From Chakrabartia godavariana (GTDB taxonomy: Bacteria; Pseudomonadota; Alphaproteobacteria; Sphingomonadales; Sphingomonadaceae), in contig RKSN01000002.1 in assembly GCA_005518185.1 (NCBI GenBank), forward strand, positions 1-64,000: a DNA stretch of 64,000 nucleotides, given 5' to 3'. The first letter of the stretch is position 1. The number at the start of each line of letters is the position of its first letter. The notes under the pieces are model-generated. The model was not told where the DNA came from, did no database searches, and worked only from the letters and a program-made list of their open reading frames with translations. The position numbers were made by a program, and so were the translations under genes. This document shows positions 60,309-64,000 of this stretch, piece by piece.

Positions 60309-61079
60309 TCACTTCATGGCCGCGAGCGCGTCGACCATCGGCTTTTGCGAAACCTGAATCGCGCCATCGCGCGGGCGGTCCAGATCCTCGATAAGGACGA
60401 AGGACAGTGTCACCATCATGAACAGAAGCAGCGACGCCGCATTTTGTCGGGTGCCGCCGCGCGCCACGACATAGCCGAGCATCCCTGCCGAGATTATCGC
60501 GTACAGGCCAAGGATGACGGCCACGCTCGCCGGCAGGCGCGCCTCCAGCGCGGCAGACCGCGTGGCGGCGGTATCAATCGCTTCATTGATCGGGGCCAGA
60601 ACGGTGCCCGCAAGCGGCGAAGCCTTCTGGTTTCCAAGCGCCGCGATCGCGGCCTGCCACAGTGCCTCTTGCTGCGCTGCTGCCGCTGCATCTGCAGCCG
60701 CGCGCTTCTCCGATGGCGCAAGGCTGAAGGTGACACGCGCACGGGTATAGTCGCGCAGCGCCGTGCGGACGCCGGCCGGATTCTCGAGCAGAGCCGTGCG
60801 CAGCCAGGCCGTGCCCAGCGCATTGGCCTCCGTCACGACAAGCGCACGCCGCGTCTCATAACGATCAAGCGCAAGCCCGAAGGTGAAGGCGATCAGGAGC
60901 GCGAGCAACCCGAGGATACCCGAGAGGATATAGCCTTCATCCGTCACATCGTCCGGGTGCCGTTTTCGGCCGAAGCGCGCCTGCAACCGGCTGCCGGCCT
61001 CCCAGGCGGCGGCCATCAGAGCAAAGGCCATGATCGCCAGCTGCCACAGGGGCGCGTTTTCGATGAAGTCCAGCACCAA
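60309..61079 (-). CDS. membrane protein, bestrophin-like/DUF4239 type
   Basis: About 256 residues. No ATG is suitable; TTG 61079 or GTG 61076 follows a good ribosome site (gggggag). Helices at about 12-30 (LWQLAIMAFALMAAAWEA), 48-66 (ILSGILGLLALLIAFTFGLA), 187-208 and 219-238. The pattern GLLALLIAFTFGLALDRYETRR with VVTEANALGTAWLRT is that of the DUF4239/bestrophin-like family, whose role is unknown. Monocistronic, 53 bp upstream of the aldehyde dehydrogenase start on the same strand. Confidence 0.75.
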   Translation of the reverse strand: MVLDFIENAPLWQLAIMAFALMAAAWEAGSRLQARFGRKRHPDDVTDEGYILSGILGLLALLIAFTFGLALDRYETRRALVVTEANALGTAWLRTALLENPAGVRTALRDYTRARVTFSLAPSEKRAAADAAAAAQQEALWQAAIAALGNQKASPLAGTVLAPINEAIDTAATRSAALEARLPASVAVILGLYAIISAGMLGYVVARGGTRQNAASLLLFMMVTLSFVLIEDLDRPRDGAIQVSQKPMVDALAAMK

Positions 61080-61203
61080 TCCATCTCCCCCGGTTCGGGT
61101 GTGAAATAGAGGCCATAACCCGCCCCGATTGCAAGTCCGAAGGACGGGATTGGAATCCCCGGCCAGTCGTCTAGAGGTATCGGCTCGTTGAGAGGCCCTG
61201 AAG

Positions 61204-62106
61204 ATGACCGAATTTATGCCCCGATCCTGGCTGTTCATCCCCGGTGACAGCGAAAAGAAGCTGGCCAAGGCCGACAGCTGCGGGGCGGATGCGCTCATCC
61301 TCGATCTCGAGGACTCCGTGGCGCCCGACCGCAAGGCTGCGGCGCGCGATCTGGTCGCGGCCTTCCTCGCCGACCGGCCGGTCAAGACCCGCACGACGCG
61401 CCTGTGGGTGCGCGTCAATCCGCTCGACAGCGGGATGATGCTCGATGACCTCAAGGCGATTGTCGGCGGGCAGCCGGACGGCATTGTGCAGCCCAAGACC
61501 GATGGGCCCGACTGCGTGCGGACAATGTCCCATTATCTCGACGCGTTTGAAACGCAGAATGGATTGGGCCTCGGCGCGATCCGCATTGTGCCGGTCGCGA
61601 CGGAGACCGCCATCGCCCCCTTCCATCTGGGGAGCTACGCATCGGCCGGACTTGCGCGGCTTGCCGGGTTGACCTGGGGCGCCGAGGATCTGGCGACGGC
61701 GGTTGCGGCCTCGACCAACCGCGCGCCTGACGGGGACTGGGCCTTCACCTATCGCATGGCGCGTTCGCTCACCTTGCTTGCCGCCCATGCCTCGGGCGTT
61801 CAGGCGATTGATACGCTCCATGCCGATTTCCGCGACGAAGACGGGCTGCGGGCTTCGAGCCGCGCCTCATGCACCGAAGGGTTTAGTGGACGGCTCGCCA
61901 TTCATCCCGCGCAGGTGCCGATCATCAACGCGGCCTACCTGCCGACGCCAGACGACATCGCCCACGCGCAGGAGGTTGTTGCCGCCTTTGCCGCCAACCC
62001 TGGCGCAGGCACCGTCGGGATTGGCGGGAAGATGGTCGACATTCCGCATCTCAAGCAGGCTGAGGCCATTCTGGCTCGGTCAGCAGCGTTCGCCGACCGC
62101 GACTGA
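61204..62106 (+). CDS. HpcH/HpaI (CitE-like) CoA-ester lyase
   Basis: 300 residues, TIM-barrel aldolase/lyase family. Motifs: PRSWLFIPGDSEKKLAKA, ALILDLEDSVAPDRKAAAR with the metal-binding Asp/Glu, LWVRVNPLDS, DGIVQPKT, VPVATETAIAP, WGAEDLATAV and GRLAIHPAQVPIINAAYLP. Members cleave citryl-, malyl- or citramalyl-CoA; no alpha or gamma citrate-lyase subunits are nearby, so a stand-alone malyl/citramalyl-CoA type is likely. Substrate uncertain. Confidence 0.88.
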   Translation: MTEFMPRSWLFIPGDSEKKLAKADSCGADALILDLEDSVAPDRKAAARDLVAAFLADRPVKTRTTRLWVRVNPLDSGMMLDDLKAIVGGQPDGIVQPKTDGPDCVRTMSHYLDAFETQNGLGLGAIRIVPVATETAIAPFHLGSYASAGLARLAGLTWGAEDLATAVAASTNRAPDGDWAFTYRMARSLTLLAAHASGVQAIDTLHADFRDEDGLRASSRASCTEGFSGRLAIHPAQVPIINAAYLPTPDDIAHAQEVVAAFAANPGAGTVGIGGKMVDIPHLKQAEAILARSAAFADRD

Positions 62107-62171
62107 GTCGACTCCGGCGCGCCTGCCGTGCATAGTCTGGCACACAGACCCGCACAGCGGGCGCAGGGAGG

Positions 62172-63026
62172 ATGGGGACAGTGAAGATCGAGTCCGGGAC
62201 GATGACATTGCCGATCGGGTCTCTCGCGGCTGGAGACAAATTGTTCTGGCAGAGCTGGACGCCGGATGCCCCGCGCGCGGTCGTGCTTCTGGCGCATGGC
62301 TATGCCGAACATCTGGGCCGTTATCAGCATGTCGCCGAACGCTTTGCACGGGACGGCATAGCGACGTTCGCCATTGATCATTGGGGCCATGGACGATCCG
62401 ACGGCACGCGTGGTTTCGTGCCCCGTTTTGGCGTCTTTCTGGATGGCCTGCGGGCGCTGCACGCGCACATCACCATGCGCAATCCCGACCTGCCCGTCTT
62501 TCTTGTCGGCCACAGCATGGGCGGGCTCATCTCTGTCGCCCACCTGCTTGAGGCGCAAGGAAACTTTGCCGGTGCGGTCCTGTCCGGCCCCGCCGTCAAG
62601 CCTGCGGAACCCCCATCGGTTGCAACGCGCATCATCGGTCGCCTGCTGTCGCGGATCGCCCCGAAGGCAGGGATCCTTCAGCTTGACTCAGCCGCCGTCA
62701 GCCGGGACCCGGCGGTGGTTGCCGCCTATCGCAGCGATCCGCTGGTCCACACCGGCAAGATGAGCGCGCGACTGGCGTCCGAAATGCTCGATACCATGAC
62801 GATGGTGCAGGACCGGGCGGGACAGATCACCCTGCCCCTGCTCCTCGTCCATGGCAGCGAAGACCGTCTTGCCTCACCTGTCGGCGCGCGTGAGCTCTTT
62901 GAAAAGATCGCCGCCCCCGACAAGGAGTTTCACGACTTTCTCGGGCTCTACCATGAAGTTTTCAATGAGCCGGAGCAGGACGAGGTCCTCGATCTCGTCT
63001 GCACCTGGATCGCAAAGCATATCTGA
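62172..63026 (+). CDS. alpha/beta hydrolase, monoacylglycerol lipase type
   Basis: 284 residues. Serine-hydrolase fold of the PldB/monoglyceride lipase group: VVLLAHGYAEHLGRYQHVAE (the HGxxEH oxyanion motif), DHWGHGRSDGTRGF, nucleophile elbow GHSMGGLIS, the acid in HGSEDRLASP and the His in GLYHEVFNEPEQDEVLD. Predicted to release fatty acid from monoacylglycerols or lysolipids. Ribosome site agggagg before ATG 62172. Probably co-transcribed with the next hydrolase (22-bp gap). Confidence 0.9.
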   Translation: MGTVKIESGTMTLPIGSLAAGDKLFWQSWTPDAPRAVVLLAHGYAEHLGRYQHVAERFARDGIATFAIDHWGHGRSDGTRGFVPRFGVFLDGLRALHAHITMRNPDLPVFLVGHSMGGLISVAHLLEAQGNFAGAVLSGPAVKPAEPPSVATRIIGRLLSRIAPKAGILQLDSAAVSRDPAVVAAYRSDPLVHTGKMSARLASEMLDTMTMVQDRAGQITLPLLLVHGSEDRLASPVGARELFEKIAAPDKEFHDFLGLYHEVFNEPEQDEVLDLVCTWIAKHI

Positions 63027-63048
63027 CATTTTAAACGGAAACCGCTGA

Positions 63049-63984
63049 ATGTATTATCTTTTCGCCTTTGCCGCCCTGTTCGTTGCGGTGCCCGTCCTGC
63101 TCTATGTCGTGGCGCCCGCCACGCTGTTTCGGCAATTTCAGAAGGCCCTGCGGCGCAAGGGCCGCCTGACGCGCAAGACAGTCACTGTGGATGGCGTTGC
63201 ATGGCCCTATCTGGAGGGTGGCCCTGCGGATGCAGAGGTGATCGTGTTCGTCCATGGCTTTGGCGCGGACAAGGACAATTGGGCCTTTGCAGCGCCGCAT
63301 TTCACCGAGAAATATCGACTGATCGCGCCCGACCTGCCCGGCTTTGGCGAAAATGACCTGTCGGCCGACCGCGACTATTCCATTGCTGAACAGACGGCGC
63401 GCCTGATGCGTTTTCTGGACGCGCTGGGCATTGATCGCTGCCATATTGCGGGCAACAGCATGGGCGGCTTCATCGCGCTCCAGACCGCGCTCGACCATGG
63501 CCACCGCCTGACGACGCTCACGCTCCTGAACAATGCGGGCGTGGCAGGTGCCAATGAAAGCGAACTGCAGAAGCTCGCGGCCGAAGGGCAAAGCCCGCTC
63601 GTCATCCGCGCGCCCAGCGATGTCGACCGGCTGCTGTCGTTCGTCGCGCACAAGCCGCGGCCCATTCCCGGCCAGTTCAAGAAGGTGATGTACGCCGAAG
63701 CCAAACGCCGCGAAGCGCTGCTGGACCAGATCTTCTGGGCGATTGCGCAGGATTCGCTCGAAAACCCGGTCAACGACCGCTTGCACGAAGTGAAATGCCC
63801 GACGCTCATTGTCTGGGGCCGCCACGATCGCCTGATTGATGTCAGCGCGGTCGATGTGCTCAAAGACCGCATCAAAGGCAGCGAAGCCGTCGTGTTTGAC
63901 CATGTGGCGCATGTGCCCATGATCGAGGACCCGCAGGCCTTTGCCACCGCCCATCTCGGATTTCTGGAGCGCGCCCGAGCTTAG
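63049..63984 (+). CDS. membrane-anchored alpha/beta hydrolase
   Basis: 311 residues. N-terminal helix (YLFAFAALFVAVPVLLYVV) then an alpha/beta hydrolase: FVHGFGADKDNWAFAAPHF, APDLPGFGENDLS, elbow GNSMGGFIAL, acid in WGRHDRLIDV and a C-terminal His in DHVAHVPMIEDP. Resembles lipases/esterases of the MhpC/EstA kind; exact substrate unknown. With the preceding monoacylglycerol lipase-like gene it may act on membrane or storage lipids. Confidence 0.87.
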   Translation: MYYLFAFAALFVAVPVLLYVVAPATLFRQFQKALRRKGRLTRKTVTVDGVAWPYLEGGPADAEVIVFVHGFGADKDNWAFAAPHFTEKYRLIAPDLPGFGENDLSADRDYSIAEQTARLMRFLDALGIDRCHIAGNSMGGFIALQTALDHGHRLTTLTLLNNAGVAGANESELQKLAAEGQSPLVIRAPSDVDRLLSFVAHKPRPIPGQFKKVMYAEAKRREALLDQIFWAIAQDSLENPVNDRLHEVKCPTLIVWGRHDRLIDVSAVDVLKDRIKGSEAVVFDHVAHVPMIEDPQAFATAHLGFLERARA

Positions 63985-64000
63985 GCCGCGCAGGTCTGCG

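Overview
The window is GC-rich chromosomal DNA from a Gram-negative bacterium, most likely an alphaproteobacterium of the order Sphingomonadales. I infer this from the TonB-dependent receptor, the ccmFGH layout, the NodT/EmrAB-type efflux set and codon use; no rRNA or other phylogenetic marker is present. About 44 protein genes are packed tightly, many with 1-4 bp stop/start overlaps. I found no tRNA, rRNA, CRISPR array, insertion sequence or prophage.

Layout. (1) 1-2.6 kb: 3' part of a TonB-dependent receptor and a secreted tyrosine phosphatase. (2) 2.9-7.5 kb: a ThDP enzyme of the acetolactate-synthase type, an aldehyde dehydrogenase and a glutamate dehydrogenase, ending at a clear terminator; together they could run glutamate to 2-oxoglutarate to succinate semialdehyde to succinate. 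(3) 7.6-24.3 kb: a TPR protein of the CcmI type (minus strand), then a two-part plus-strand multiheme cluster. It encodes a flavin/cNMP-binding/4x[4Fe-4S] protein, a four-helix cytochrome b candidate, an FHA-decaheme cytochrome, a CpdA-type phosphodiesterase, a pentaheme cytochrome, a GlcG/HbpS-type lipoprotein, an outer-membrane barrel and a 1334-residue decaheme cytochrome with an LVIVD propeller. It reads as a complete electron path from cytoplasm to cell surface. (4) 24.4-27.4 kb: ccmF, ccmG, ccmH and a stub of ccmI, the machinery that would mature those cytochromes.

(5) 28.2-46.7 kb: an unbroken, translationally coupled eight-gene minus-strand operon. In order of transcription: CHAT-protease/TPR protein, unknown secreted protein, CHASE2-nucleotide cyclase, TpsB transporter, 2580-residue TpsA adhesin, coiled-coil protein, GAF-GAF-PAS-nucleotide cyclase, and a membrane protein of the Pycsar-effector (DUF5706) type. 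This joins two-partner secretion, a caspase-like protease, two cyclases and a possible cyclic-nucleotide-gated membrane effector. (6) 46.9-53.1 kb: a ureohydrolase, then a six-gene minus-strand operon (TerC, putative iota-type carbonic anhydrase, OmpW, DUF2490, SbtA, SbtB-like PII) that looks like an inorganic-carbon/pH module, with a divergent OxyR-like regulator that lacks the peroxidatic cysteine. (7) 53.1-57.9 kb: TetR regulator and divergent tripartite efflux operon with two matching operator copies. (8) 57.9-64 kb: folD, an aldehyde dehydrogenase, a bestrophin-like/DUF4239-type membrane protein, a CitE-like lyase and two alpha/beta hydrolases.

Cyclic nucleotides recur: two cyclases, one phosphodiesterase, a redox protein with two cNMP domains, a GAF domain with an intact NKFDE signature and a Pycsar-type effector lie within 34 kb. 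The parts of greatest interest are the cytochrome conduit, the CHAT/TPS/cyclase/effector operon and the SbtA/carbonic-anhydrase operon. Functional links among them are inferred from gene order and domain content only.
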